Positions 8,633 through 17,766 of a stretch of 64,000 nucleotides of DNA are shown in pieces; positions within the stretch are counted from its first letter, which is position 1, and the number at the start of each line of letters is the position of its first letter. The DNA lies in assembly GCF_000178855.1 (NCBI RefSeq), contig NZ_ADVG01000002.1, positions 1,488,001 to 1,552,000 of the forward strand, in the 5' to 3' direction. This DNA comes from Ktedonobacter racemifer DSM 44963 (GTDB lineage Bacteria > Chloroflexota > Ktedonobacteria > Ktedonobacterales > Ktedonobacteraceae). The translations under genes and the position numbers were made by a program. A model generated the notes under the pieces. It was not told the origin of the DNA, made no database searches, and saw nothing but the letters and a program-made list of their open reading frames with translations.

Positions 8633-10513
8633 ATGCCAGATACAAGCTCTAAACAAGCGCCTCTAGAGGCTGATATACCGTCACTGATGGAGAAACACGA
8701 AGTTGAAGACCATACACATATTGTGCATATGCTTAAACCAGAGGCCCCTGACATACAGCATGCCCGGGAGCCATTATCAGAATTACCAGACGACCTGGCA
8801 AGCTTTTCAACGGGCGCGCTGGAGTACAGACTCCTCCACCAGGTACAACCTCTGCTTGATGTAGAGACACCAGTGCACAAGGCCAGCTTGAATGCTTTGC
8901 GGAGAGAGATCACCTGTCTTCTGACCCGCTTGAGCTGGCGGAAAGCGCTACCCGAGGAGGTCGCTGCGCGCCTCACTGAACTCCTACCAGTCGGCCCCTT
9001 CTCTCTCTGGCACCCTCACCTCCTCGCTACCCTCTTTGAAATCGACCGCCGGGGACACTTGCTTCCTGCCTGGCTTTATCTTATCCAGCAAGGCGATGTT
9101 TCCTCTCAGACACCAGGTGATGATTCTACCACACAGCCTCATAACTACGCTCGTCGCATCGCCATCCTCTTGCTTGGCTACTATAAACAGGTAGGCACAC
9201 CAGCAGCGGACTCGCCCGCCAGAGACGCCCAGGACACACTGCCGATGCTACAGGCCCTGCTCCATGATCCCTCGACCTCATTCTACGCAGCGCGGGCTCT
9301 GGCACACCTGGGGCACAATCAGGCGCAACAGGTCCTGTTGCAAACTCTCTGCGAGACCAGGGGCTGGAACAGGCTCGCCATTCTTGAACAATGCCTGGCC
9401 CTTGGGCATGCACCATTTGCGGAATTCTTGCTGACGCATGGGATCGCTAAGATGCCCGGCCTGGAGCACTATGCGGCGAGCGCACTCTATCACGCGCTCG
9501 ACCTGGCACCCTACCTGGAGCAGAACAGGCAGCAGCCCCGGCTCGCCGCGCAGGCGGCGCTTGTGCTCTATTATGTGATAGAGGAGAGTAAAGAGCCATC
9601 CCCGTACCAGGAAGCGGTCCCACGCCTCTTTACGCGCTCGCTCGCAGACCAGGCCAGCGCGCTCTTCAAAAGTGCAAGGCAGCTGCCATCATGGCAGGCA
9701 GCACTCGCCCTTCATGCCCTGGGAGCGCTCTGTGCTCGCTACTGGCAGGCCATCAACCAGGGCCATGCCCTGGAGAGCAATCTTGTAGCTCAGATCTATC
9801 CCTGCCTCCCCATGATGCCTGAAATTGAAGCATGGATGCAACACAGCGGGCGCGAACTGCTCTTTACCGCCCTCTGTTCCCAGCAGGCTACCCTCCAGCC
9901 CCTCCTCGCCCAGGCCCTGGCTGAGCTTGGCGAGACTCGCGCCGTAGACCCTCTATTGCTCTACCTGGATAGCGTCCGTACGCTGGGACACCAGGAGCAG
10001 GCTCGGGCGCTGAGCAGCGTCTGCCTGGCTCTTGGACAATTTGGTGACCTGCGCGCTGTCCCTGCGCTACAGAAGCTGATGGCGAACGTCATCGATCCCT
10101 CCGGCAGGCGTCGGCGCTCTCCACTCAAGGAGGCGCTCCTGGAGCCACAGGCGACAGACTATGCGGGGAGCCTGCTGTTTGTGGCAATGCTTCAAGCCTG
10201 CCGCCAGCTTCCCACGCCCGAAGCACAAACATTAAGCTATCAGGGGCTAAACGATCTCGATCCACGTGTACGCCTGGCCGCTCTAGAGACACTACGTATC
10301 CTTGATGCCACAGGCAGCGAAGCCCAAAGCCGGACAAGCGTTCGCCAGGCCCTCAGCGATCAGAACGCGGCAGTAGCCGGCCTGGCCTGCCAGGTCAGCG
10401 CTCAGTATCATGACCAGGAAGCCGCACCTCTCCTGCAACAACTGCTTATCACACATCCCGCGGTGACACAAGCCGCCCTCCTGGCACTCCACCAGCTCAA
10501 AAAAGAGGGGTAA
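8633..10513 (+). CDS. HEAT-repeat protein
   Basis: About 626 residues, starting at the ATG at 8633 because GGGGAGG lies at the right distance; two ATGs slightly upstream are less well placed. From about residue 200 to the end it is made of paired helices rich in Ala and Leu, with HEAT-like units such as DPLLLYLDSVRTLGHQEQAR and LNDLDPRVRLAALETLRILD. No catalytic domain, signal peptide or membrane helix is visible. Such solenoids serve as protein-binding scaffolds; the partner is unknown. It is divergent from the histidine kinase and lies upstream of a Ser/Thr kinase, separated by a long hairpin. Confidence 0.75.
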   Translation: MPDTSSKQAPLEADIPSLMEKHEVEDHTHIVHMLKPEAPDIQHAREPLSELPDDLASFSTGALEYRLLHQVQPLLDVETPVHKASLNALRREITCLLTRLSWRKALPEEVAARLTELLPVGPFSLWHPHLLATLFEIDRRGHLLPAWLYLIQQGDVSSQTPGDDSTTQPHNYARRIAILLLGYYKQVGTPAADSPARDAQDTLPMLQALLHDPSTSFYAARALAHLGHNQAQQVLLQTLCETRGWNRLAILEQCLALGHAPFAEFLLTHGIAKMPGLEHYAASALYHALDLAPYLEQNRQQPRLAAQAALVLYYVIEESKEPSPYQEAVPRLFTRSLADQASALFKSARQLPSWQAALALHALGALCARYWQAINQGHALESNLVAQIYPCLPMMPEIEAWMQHSGRELLFTALCSQQATLQPLLAQALAELGETRAVDPLLLYLDSVRTLGHQEQARALSSVCLALGQFGDLRAVPALQKLMANVIDPSGRRRRSPLKEALLEPQATDYAGSLLFVAMLQACRQLPTPEAQTLSYQGLNDLDPRVRLAALETLRILDATGSEAQSRTSVRQALSDQNAAVAGLACQVSAQYHDQEAAPLLQQLLITHPAVTQAALLALHQLKKEG

Positions 10514-10569
10514 TTTGTGGTGTATGATGTGGAAAAGCCGGCGGCCTTTCCACATCACACACCACAAAT
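10513..10569. terminator. Long hairpin (28-bp stem, two mismatches)
   Basis: Arms 10513-10540 and 10542-10569 pair with two G/A-type mismatches. The hairpin begins on the last base of the HEAT gene's stop codon. Confidence 0.75.
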
Positions 10570-10719
10570 AGCCACGATTTTGCGAGAAATATTGACCGTT
10601 TTCATCCCCAGATGATAGATCTCTATACTTTTATTTTCTATATGGACTGTATTTGTATATATTTTAAAATCAAATGCTTTAATTCCAGATATCGATTATT
10701 ACCAACATATACCGTGACT

Positions 10720-10800
10720 TTTGTAACAATTTCACACTTGTTGATATCTATTTTTCCATACCGAATGTATAATATTTATAGAAAAGCGTATTGTTACAAA
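10720..10800. promoter_or_regulatory. Spaced inverted repeat TTTGTAACAAT/ATTGTTACAAA
   Basis: Two 11-base perfect inverted copies (10720-10730 and 10790-10800) flank an A/T-rich stretch with a TATAAT at 10768-10773, 180 bases upstream of the Ser/Thr kinase gene. Paired operator sites or a promoter region are plausible. No good -35 box is visible. The rest of 10570-10949 holds no gene. Confidence 0.4.
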
Positions 10801-10949
10801 TATGTGAGCAGGCGCCTTTATGGAGGACCGTGCTCTCATCTTCTGCGCGTACTGCCTATTCGGAAATTTGAGCGCTACGCTGTCTACCCTCTTCGGGGGC
10901 ACGGCAAGCGTGGTGTTGGTTTCCGCAGAAGAAGATAAGGGATTGTTGG

Positions 10950-12341
10950 ATGAATATGTTGGTGGGGAAGACTCTCGGTGGTTATCGCCTGATCCGCCTG
11001 GCCGAGAGTGGAGGGATGGGTGACATCTACTTAGCACAGCACATGCGTATTGGGCGCAAAGTGGCTATCAAAGTCGTTTGTGGAGACCTGCGGGCCGTGC
11101 CCAACACACCAGAAGGCAAGCAGGCAGCAGCACGTTTTGAACGTGAGGCACGCGCGGTTGCAGAACTTGATCATGAAAATATTTTGTCGCTCTATCACTT
11201 TGGGGATGAGGTCCTTGAGCAGGATGGGCAGGGCATTACCTATCTCGTCATGCCTTTTATGTCCGAAGGCTCACTCTGGAACTGGCTACAAAAGCGCACA
11301 CAACAGTATGGCTTTGGCTGGCCTATCTCGGCTGAAGAGGGTGGCTACTACCTGTTACAGGCGGCGGCGGCCCTGCAATTCGCACATGATCATGGGATTA
11401 TCCACCGCGACATTAAGCCAACGAACTTCCTGATTCGCGTTGAGCGTGGCTATCCTAAGGGTATGCAGCACCTCAATCTGCAACATATCTTTCCTCATGG
11501 ACGACCCAAGCTACTCCTGGCCGACTTTGGCCTGGCCGCATTCTACCGCAATGGGCGCTCCCTGCATCGCTCGGTTGGGACACCGCTGTACATGGCCCCG
11601 GAGCAGTTCGATGATCCCACCCTGGCAACCTCGGTGTATGTGGGTCCCGCCGCGGACCAATACGCTCTGGCGGTTATGATGTACCAGCTCATCACTGGGC
11701 GCGCGGTCTTTGAAGGCACGGCGTCACAGCTCCTGCATCACCATCATAACACCTCCCCAACACCTCCCAGCGCGCACATCCCCTCACTGCCATCAGAGCT
11801 CGACGAAGTCTTTCTTCGCGCACTGGCAAAGAAACCTGAGCAACGCTACCCCAACATAATGGCATTTGCACAGGCCTATGACACCGTTCTCCAGGAGCGA
11901 ACGCAGGTCAAGATGTACGCCCAGGGGCGTGCCCTTGACAGTAGAGGCGACATACATATGGAGGAGGCCGCGTTTGTTATCGATAAACAGCGCGAAGCGA
12001 CGACGCTGCCCATGCCCCCCCTGGACAAGGTTATCGGCAAAGCCCATGGTCCCGAGCAGCTACCTACCATCTCTTCCGCGACCGTGCACGCAGCAGCCAT
12101 ACAAGAGGAGGCACCATTGCCACAGCAGTCCTCGCTGGAAACTATTGTCGAGCAGCATCCCAGACTTTCCTCGATGTTGCCTGCTGGCATCTCCTCTCGG
12201 AGTCTCCAATTACGAACGCTCCCGCTGCACTTGCTCCAGCAATCGACGGCCTTTGGAGTAATTATTGTGGGCCTCGTCTTTTTACTTTTACTCACGACAG
12301 GCATGCTACTCACCATGCTCCTGCTGGGCCATGGCAGATAA
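10950..12341 (+). CDS. Membrane Ser/Thr protein kinase (PknB-like)
   Basis: A 463-residue protein. The kinase domain fills about 10-320: glycine loop LAESGGMGDIYLA, Lys41 in VAIKVV, catalytic IHRDIKPTN (HRD 152-154), DFG at 192-194 and the APE-type MAPEQF. All catalytic residues are present. A linker of about 110 residues leads to one membrane helix near the C-terminus (about 435-458), ending with a very short tail. No extracellular sensor follows, unlike PASTA kinases, so input must come through the membrane or cytosol. A long A/T-rich leader with an inverted repeat precedes the gene. Confidence 0.9.
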   Translation: MNMLVGKTLGGYRLIRLAESGGMGDIYLAQHMRIGRKVAIKVVCGDLRAVPNTPEGKQAAARFEREARAVAELDHENILSLYHFGDEVLEQDGQGITYLVMPFMSEGSLWNWLQKRTQQYGFGWPISAEEGGYYLLQAAAALQFAHDHGIIHRDIKPTNFLIRVERGYPKGMQHLNLQHIFPHGRPKLLLADFGLAAFYRNGRSLHRSVGTPLYMAPEQFDDPTLATSVYVGPAADQYALAVMMYQLITGRAVFEGTASQLLHHHHNTSPTPPSAHIPSLPSELDEVFLRALAKKPEQRYPNIMAFAQAYDTVLQERTQVKMYAQGRALDSRGDIHMEEAAFVIDKQREATTLPMPPLDKVIGKAHGPEQLPTISSATVHAAAIQEEAPLPQQSSLETIVEQHPRLSSMLPAGISSRSLQLRTLPLHLLQQSTAFGVIIVGLVFLLLLTTGMLLTMLLLGHGR

Positions 12342-12369
12342 CACAGCGGGGGAGCAAGCTTCCGCTGTG
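12342..12369. terminator. Short hairpin between converging genes
   Basis: 8-bp stem CACAGCGG/CCGCTGTG with a 12-base loop, directly after the kinase stop and before the end of the convergent GNAT gene. Confidence 0.5.
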
Positions 12370-12411
12370 CGACGATTTCAGCCTCCCCTGCTGTAAGATG
12401 GCTCTGTATTC

Positions 12412-13218
12412 CTACACTTTACGCGTTAAGGATGCCTCCTCGTAGGTCGCGATAGTTCGATAGCCGAGACGCTCATAGCAGCGCAAAGCCGCAATATTAT
12501 CGGCCTTGACATTCAGGCCAATGTGCTCTACCCGCGTGAGCAACTCCTGACTCAGGCGCGCACAGACCTCTGTTCCCAGCCCTCTCCCTCGCCATTGGGG
12601 ATGCGTGGCTACGCTTCCAAGAGCGGCAGCCTTATAAGGTTCAGAATAGACATGGATACCAGCAATACTCTGTAATGCACCCGCGCGCTCACCAACTGTA
12701 GCAGCACGAATACCGCAGAAACAGCCTGTCTCAAGCATCCTTGGATCAAAGAAATTATTAGGATAACTGACCCGGTAGAACTCCTCAATTTCAGGAAGGT
12801 CGCGCGGACCTAAAGATAATGTTTGGGAGGTGTTGATAGTTTGCAGCCGCCTGGAATCCTGGAGAAGCATTTTCATATGCTTTCCATAAGAGCGTAGCGT
12901 ATATGCCTCCTCTATTATATCCAGTACCCAGGGCGAGAGGTGCGCATCCAACTGCGAGGGCAAGAGTGGCAATAGCAGGCGCATAAAGAGGCGCATACGC
13001 TCCTCATCCTGGTCGGTCAGAGCCAGCAGGACAGGGGTCTGACCACCAATGTAGAGCAAGGCCAACTGGTAGATCTCCTGACCCTCTACCAGGGCATACC
13101 AGCAGGTATAGGGCCAGAAGAAGTCATCTAGGTCACCCAGATGATAGAGATACAAACCCACATTCTTTAATAGATATTTTTCGATCTTCTCTTTATCATG
13201 TAGAGCTTCAATATGCAT
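12412..13218 (-). CDS. GNAT family N-acetyltransferase
   Basis: 268 residues. The C-terminal half is a GNAT fold: the acetyl-CoA loop VATHPQWRGRGLGTEV (Q/RxxGxG/A pattern) and the following NVKADNIAALRCYERLGY helix-strand pair are typical. The N-terminal half (about 1-130) is the helical/strand region found in the double-domain GNAT acetyltransferases related to GCN5. The substrate is not evident. The ribosome site is weak. It is convergent with the kinase and stands alone between hairpins. Confidence 0.82.
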   Translation of the reverse strand: MHIEALHDKEKIEKYLLKNVGLYLYHLGDLDDFFWPYTCWYALVEGQEIYQLALLYIGGQTPVLLALTDQDEERMRLFMRLLLPLLPSQLDAHLSPWVLDIIEEAYTLRSYGKHMKMLLQDSRRLQTINTSQTLSLGPRDLPEIEEFYRVSYPNNFFDPRMLETGCFCGIRAATVGERAGALQSIAGIHVYSEPYKAAALGSVATHPQWRGRGLGTEVCARLSQELLTRVEHIGLNVKADNIAALRCYERLGYRTIATYEEASLTRKV

Positions 13219-13298
13219 AGATCGTCGCTATACAACCTTTCAACATACAGCACCACTACTTTAACATCGCTAGAGGTACTTACAGCGCTTGCGTCCTG

Positions 13299-13365
13299 AG
13301 CAGGGTTATGGGATGTGGGGTGGAAATGCCTGTGGCATTTCCACCCCACATCCCATAACCCTGCT
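13299..13365. terminator. Long perfect hairpin (32-bp stem)
   Basis: Arms 13299-13330 and 13334-13365 are perfectly complementary around a 3-base loop (TGT). The right arm runs into the stop codon of the minus-strand kinase/TPR gene. Confidence 0.8.
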
Positions 13366-15139
13366 AGGCTTTCATGCTCCAGGCCCTGGCACGCTTACGC
13401 GCTTTCTGCGCCTCTTGTGTATTACCCAGGGATTCATAGACCTCGGCCTTTAAGAGCCAGGCCCGTGTATACCCTTTATCCATCTCGGTGGCTTCGTTGA
13501 GCGCATCCAGCGCGGCCCGGTTATGGCCCAGGCGCGAGAGTGCCTCGGCTTTATTGCACCAGGCCACCGCGCTACGAGGGTTGACTGTCAGCGCGCGCGT
13601 ATAGGCATCCACGGCCCCGGTGTAGTCGAGCAGACTGGAATGCACATTGCCCAACCCGTTCCAGGCCTGAAAGCTCCTGGGGTCCAGCGCCAGCGCCTGT
13701 TGATAAGAGGCCAGAGCCTCCTCCGGGAGATTCATATCCAGTTGTGCGTCGCCCTTCCCGTTCCAGGCCGCTACATACTGTGCATCGAGTGAGAGTGCGC
13801 GCTCAAAGTGGACCAGGGCCTGCTGATAGCGTTGGAGGCGCATCAGAACCAGGCCAGCGCTTACCCAGACCACCGCGTTGCCTGAATCAATCTCCGTCGC
13901 GTACAGATACGCGTCCAGGGCCTTGCGGTAGTATCCCTGGTTATAGAGAGCCGTGCCCTTGCCATTCCAGGCATAGAAATTCAGCGGATCCATGCCCAGG
14001 GCCTCTTCGTAGGCCTGTAAGGCCTGTGAGTAGTGCTGTTGCTCAAGAAAGCGATCGCCCTCCTGGCATTTTTCAGTAATGCTCACAGTACTGGCATTTG
14101 AGCGACGTTGCGCGGCAGAAACGCTCTGCGACTTGCCCGTGTTGCTCATGTTCAGAGGTGCCGACGAGGAGCGCGTGGCCGGGCGCGAGGTTGGCTGTGT
14201 ATGCGCCTCTGGCTGGACCTGCTGTGGCGAAACCTGGTAGCGAACACGCTGGATCTTGGTGCTCGTGGTAAAGGACTGCTCAAAAGCCTGCATAAACTGC
14301 TGCATATCGCTAAAGCGGCCATCGGGTTTAGAGGTCATGGCACGCATGACGACCTCGTCCAGCGCCTGGGGCAGATCTGGATTGAGCGATGAAACCGGAG
14401 GAACCGTTCCCCCGGCGGGGTCCAGGGGATGGTAGCCAGTTAGCATCTCATAGAGGACAATGGCGCTCCCATACTGGTCGCTTCTTGGATCTACGACGCC
14501 ACTGGTCTGCTCGGGGGCCATATAACCCACCGTGCCGCGCACCGTCACCGTTCGACCGACACGCTCCCCCGGTTCGAGCGCGCGCGCAATGCCGAAATCT
14601 GTAATCACCATGCGGTGATCATCCTGGTGTAACAAAATATTCTCTGGCTTGATGTCACGATGAATAACCGGGCGCGGGCGAGTATGTGCATAGCTCAATG
14701 CGCCCGCAAGCTGCAAGAAACTGCTCTTGGCCTCGGAGAGAGGCAAAGGGCCATTGGCCTGCGCGAGACGCGTTCTAAGTGAGCCGGCTGTATAGAGAGG
14801 CATCACCAGAAATACACTAGGGCCATCGCGGCCATAGTCGAGGATTGGCGCGATATTTTGATGGTCGAGGGTCGCGGCAATACGGGCTTCGCGCAGGAAG
14901 TGCTCGTGCTCACTGTTCGTCGTTCGACTTGGAAGCAGGACCTTGATCGCAATATAGCGCGAGAGGTTACGATCTACCCCACGAAAAACTGCCGCGTAGC
15001 CGCCTTTACTAAGCAAAGCATCCACACGGTATCGACCCACTAACATAGTATGTATGAGTGGTAAGGAACAGGCACGGCAAAATAAATCGCTGTCCCGGTT
15101 TTCATAGCCACAATCAACTTGATCGGCGCAGCGTCGCAT
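13364..15139 (-). CDS. Zn-ribbon Ser/Thr kinase with TPR repeats
   Basis: 591 residues. A four-Cys zinc ribbon (Cys4, Cys10, Cys21, Cys24) opens the protein. A complete kinase domain follows at about 36-300: LSKGGYAAVF glycine loop, Lys66 in IAIKVL, HRD 160-162 in VIHRDIKPEN, DFG 181-183 and GYMAPEQ. After a Ser/Gln-rich linker (about 305-355) come about seven TPR units (about 358-585), each with the AWNGKG / AL..Y..AL pattern. The ribosome site GGAGGAGGG supports the ATG at 15139. TPRs probably recruit substrates. The gene upstream encodes a paralogue with the same ribbon and a decayed kinase, suggesting duplication and a kinase/pseudokinase pair. Confidence 0.9.
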   Translation of the reverse strand: MRRCADQVDCGYENRDSDLFCRACSLPLIHTMLVGRYRVDALLSKGGYAAVFRGVDRNLSRYIAIKVLLPSRTTNSEHEHFLREARIAATLDHQNIAPILDYGRDGPSVFLVMPLYTAGSLRTRLAQANGPLPLSEAKSSFLQLAGALSYAHTRPRPVIHRDIKPENILLHQDDHRMVITDFGIARALEPGERVGRTVTVRGTVGYMAPEQTSGVVDPRSDQYGSAIVLYEMLTGYHPLDPAGGTVPPVSSLNPDLPQALDEVVMRAMTSKPDGRFSDMQQFMQAFEQSFTTSTKIQRVRYQVSPQQVQPEAHTQPTSRPATRSSSAPLNMSNTGKSQSVSAAQRRSNASTVSITEKCQEGDRFLEQQHYSQALQAYEEALGMDPLNFYAWNGKGTALYNQGYYRKALDAYLYATEIDSGNAVVWVSAGLVLMRLQRYQQALVHFERALSLDAQYVAAWNGKGDAQLDMNLPEEALASYQQALALDPRSFQAWNGLGNVHSSLLDYTGAVDAYTRALTVNPRSAVAWCNKAEALSRLGHNRAALDALNEATEMDKGYTRAWLLKAEVYESLGNTQEAQKARKRARAWSMKA

Positions 15140-15289
15140 TCCCTCCTCCGAGTCGTAGGTTCAAAATTTACCGCGGGCAGATGCTTTTTCTCATCTACCT
15201 AAAAGCAGCCTGATTCGATCCACTGTCCGGCAGCAACCACCAGTGATATGTTGGCTCGGTCTACGCTCCACACACCACCCACGAGCCTG

Positions 15290-16957
15290 TTATGAGGCTT
15301 CGCTTCCATTCGCTCGCTGCTCCAGTGAGCGCGCCCACTCCTGGCATGAGATGGCCTCCTGCTTCCTCCCCAGGCGCTGTAAAACAACCGCCCGGTTATA
15401 CCAGGCGTCTGGCTCATCTGGCGCAAACGAGGTTGCCTGGTCAAGCGCGGCCAGTGCCTCATCCAAACGGCCAAGTGCATACAGCGACAAACCTTTATTA
15501 TTCCAGGCCGCAATGTAGTGGATATCTCCCGCCAGTGCCCTGTCAAAAGCCATAAGGGCCTCTTCATACCGTTGCAATTCGTGCAGCAAGCTGCCTTTAT
15601 TGTACCAGGCAGAAGTCAGGCCGTCGTCATATTGCAGGGCATAATCATAAGAAGCCAGGGCGTCTTCGAATTTCTGCTGAGCAGCAAGAACATTTCCTCG
15701 ATTATACCACGCCCCTGCCATAGTTTGGTCAAGCGTCAGAGCATGGTCATATGCCGCCAGGGCCTCCTCATAGCGCTTCAAGTCGCGCAGGTCATTGCCT
15801 TTATCAAACCAGAGCGTCGCGTTCTCCTGCTCAAGCTCCAGGGCCTCCTCATGTAGAGGGAGAGCCTCTGCCGCATCGCCCAGGCGACGCAAAATATTGC
15901 CTTTGGTGTCCAGGGCGGAGACATTGTTGGCATCGATTTCAAAGACACGATTGACAGCGATCAAGGCCTCTTCATAGCGGTGGAGGCTATAGAGCGTATC
16001 GCTCATGGCCTGCCAGACAACGCTCTGACGGGGATCGAGGAGCAGCGCCTTGTCAAAGGCCATCAATGCCTCTTCAGACTTCTCCTGCTCCGCCAGGGCC
16101 ATACCACGTCCACTCCAGGCATAAATATAGTTCGGGTCGTAGCGCAACGCCTGCTCATAGCAATCCATTTCTTCGTCGAAGCGACGTAGCTCATGCAACA
16201 CATTGGCGCGCGAGGTCCACAGTTCTGGATCGTTTGGGCAGAGCGAGATAGTGTGATCATAAGCCAACAAAGCCTCATCCAGTTGTTCCAGGCTTAAAAG
16301 GGCCGCGCCCTTACCCGCCCAGGCTTCAATCGAAACTACATCCTGCTCGATAGCTTGTTCATAGTAGCGCAAGGCGGCCTCATACTCCCCCTGCTCATAC
16401 GCCACATGGCCGCGCGTTAATGGATCGGGCTGACTCTCCTGTGGTCGCTTCGCGTTTTTTAGTTGCGAGAGCGCAGGCATACGTAGCACGGTGGCATCAT
16501 CGTCGCCATTGATATCCAGCGCGAACTCTTCGCCACCAGCCGAGGCATTCCAGGCCAGTTGAGAGTGCTCCTGCTGGCTATTTCCTCGTCCCCCCCGCTG
16601 TTCCGCCTTGATCAAAAATACCAGGGGGCCATCCTGACCATAATCCAGGACACGCACACTCCCCGGATCTTCAACACGCTCCGAGAGCGAGGCCGCAAGC
16701 TCGGCATCCTGAAGGAACTCCTCACGCTCGTCCTCGGTCGCGCTCTGGGGTATTAAAGCACGCACGAGCACAGACTGTCCCTGATGGCGATCTAGCGCGC
16801 ACAAAGTGACTGTCTTACGCTCTTTAAGCGCAAGCTCCTGGACCTCATAACGTCCCTGTAAAAATGTTCCTTCTAAGGGAATACCGCAATGGGCGCAAAA
16901 GCGCGCCTTTTCTCGATTGGCGAAGCCACACCCCTCTAAATCTAGACACATCCCCAT
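15290..16957 (-). CDS. Zn-ribbon TPR protein with a degenerate, truncated kinase N-lobe
   Basis: About 555 residues, from the ATG at 16957 (a GTG at 16963 is also possible; GGGAGGAAG precedes both). It starts with a zinc ribbon (CGFANREKARFCAHC), then a stretch of about 85 residues colinear with the neighbour's kinase N-lobe: GRYEVQ, VLVRALIP in place of VAIKVL (Arg instead of the ATP-binding Lys), FLQDAELAASL and VLDYGQDGPLVFLI. The glycine loop is lost and the HRD/DFG C-lobe is absent. About 11 TPR units follow (about 185-545). This looks like a pseudokinase remnant turned into a scaffold. It is co-directional with the intact kinase 150 bp downstream, so they may be co-expressed. Confidence 0.85.
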   Translation of the reverse strand: MGMCLDLEGCGFANREKARFCAHCGIPLEGTFLQGRYEVQELALKERKTVTLCALDRHQGQSVLVRALIPQSATEDEREEFLQDAELAASLSERVEDPGSVRVLDYGQDGPLVFLIKAEQRGGRGNSQQEHSQLAWNASAGGEEFALDINGDDDATVLRMPALSQLKNAKRPQESQPDPLTRGHVAYEQGEYEAALRYYEQAIEQDVVSIEAWAGKGAALLSLEQLDEALLAYDHTISLCPNDPELWTSRANVLHELRRFDEEMDCYEQALRYDPNYIYAWSGRGMALAEQEKSEEALMAFDKALLLDPRQSVVWQAMSDTLYSLHRYEEALIAVNRVFEIDANNVSALDTKGNILRRLGDAAEALPLHEEALELEQENATLWFDKGNDLRDLKRYEEALAAYDHALTLDQTMAGAWYNRGNVLAAQQKFEDALASYDYALQYDDGLTSAWYNKGSLLHELQRYEEALMAFDRALAGDIHYIAAWNNKGLSLYALGRLDEALAALDQATSFAPDEPDAWYNRAVVLQRLGRKQEAISCQEWARSLEQRANGSEAS

Positions 16958-16963
16958 AGACAC

Positions 16964-17510
16964 GCTTCCTCCCTAGCCTGCGCACTATTTCTAACTATTG
17001 ACATACAAAAGGCTTTATTGCCACTACTGTAGCGAAAACGTTATGACCTTGTCAATATAATATGCTACCCTTTGTAGTACATTATGAAAACAGGAAAGAA
17101 AATACTATATTTGCCTGCATTATACACCACTACTCATCCTCGCCCGACACATACCTTATCTGGTAAACGTCTGGCAGGTCGAACTTTTGCAGATGGACCT
17201 GCACACCCAGCCTTTTTACGGTCTGCTTATAACTGTTCACCAAGGACTATAGCAAGGAACAGACACACTTGCAAGCGATCTCGATGATTACCCTCCTCTA
17301 TTCAGTATATGCGAGGGGCAACATCTGCTTGAATTAGAATCTCGATACGACCTGTTTTTCAAACCTGGGAAGGCTGATACTGGTTATACGAAACAGCCAG
17401 GCCATTCGCTGCATCTGTGCATCATCTCCTCCTCACTTCTGGCCCACTGCCTACAATGATCCCTCCTGATCACTGCTCAAGCCAGTCCTTGACCTTTTGA
17501 GCCTGTGGCG
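16964..17510. other. Intergenic stretch, no gene recognised
   Basis: No convincing gene. A 69-codon open stretch (17253-17459, plus strand) has a coding-like composition but no start codon and no recognised match. It could be a decayed gene end. The remainder to 17766 holds a long hairpin and the aconitase leader. Confidence 0.4.
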
Positions 17511-17513
17511 CTC

Positions 17514-17573
17514 GGGGTAAGAGGGATGGGTCTGGGGCACCGTCCGGTGCCCCAGACCCATCCCTCTTACCCC
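17514..17573. terminator. Long perfect hairpin (29-bp stem)
   Basis: Arms 17514-17542 and 17545-17573 are perfectly complementary; the two-base centre implies a 4-6 base functional loop. The GC module variant GCCTGTGGCGCTC (17501-17513) abuts the left arm. Confidence 0.7.
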
Positions 17574-17766
17574 GGTGGGCTTGCGAGCCAGGATGAAAAG
17601 GAACAGCTATGACAAGCGTACATCTTGGCGTGGAACTGTTATATAATAACAGGAGTTATAGATATATAAGGTCACAGGGCGACCGTTGCTCCCAGTTGTT
17701 ACGCAAGCTCATTCTGCAACGACAAGTCTCCCTCCCCATTAGTTCACTCCATTAAAGGATTTTTTT

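Noticed and set aside
10612..10938. 108-codon ORF between the HEAT and kinase genes
   Set aside because: A/T-rich, low-complexity product, no ribosome site and no recognised domain; the region looks like a promoter leader.
17084..17287. 67-codon ORF upstream of aconitase
   Set aside because: No ribosome site, no family resemblance, composition unlike neighbouring genes.
17253..17459. 69-codon open stretch with coding-like composition
   Set aside because: No start codon follows the upstream stop; kept only as a possible decayed gene.
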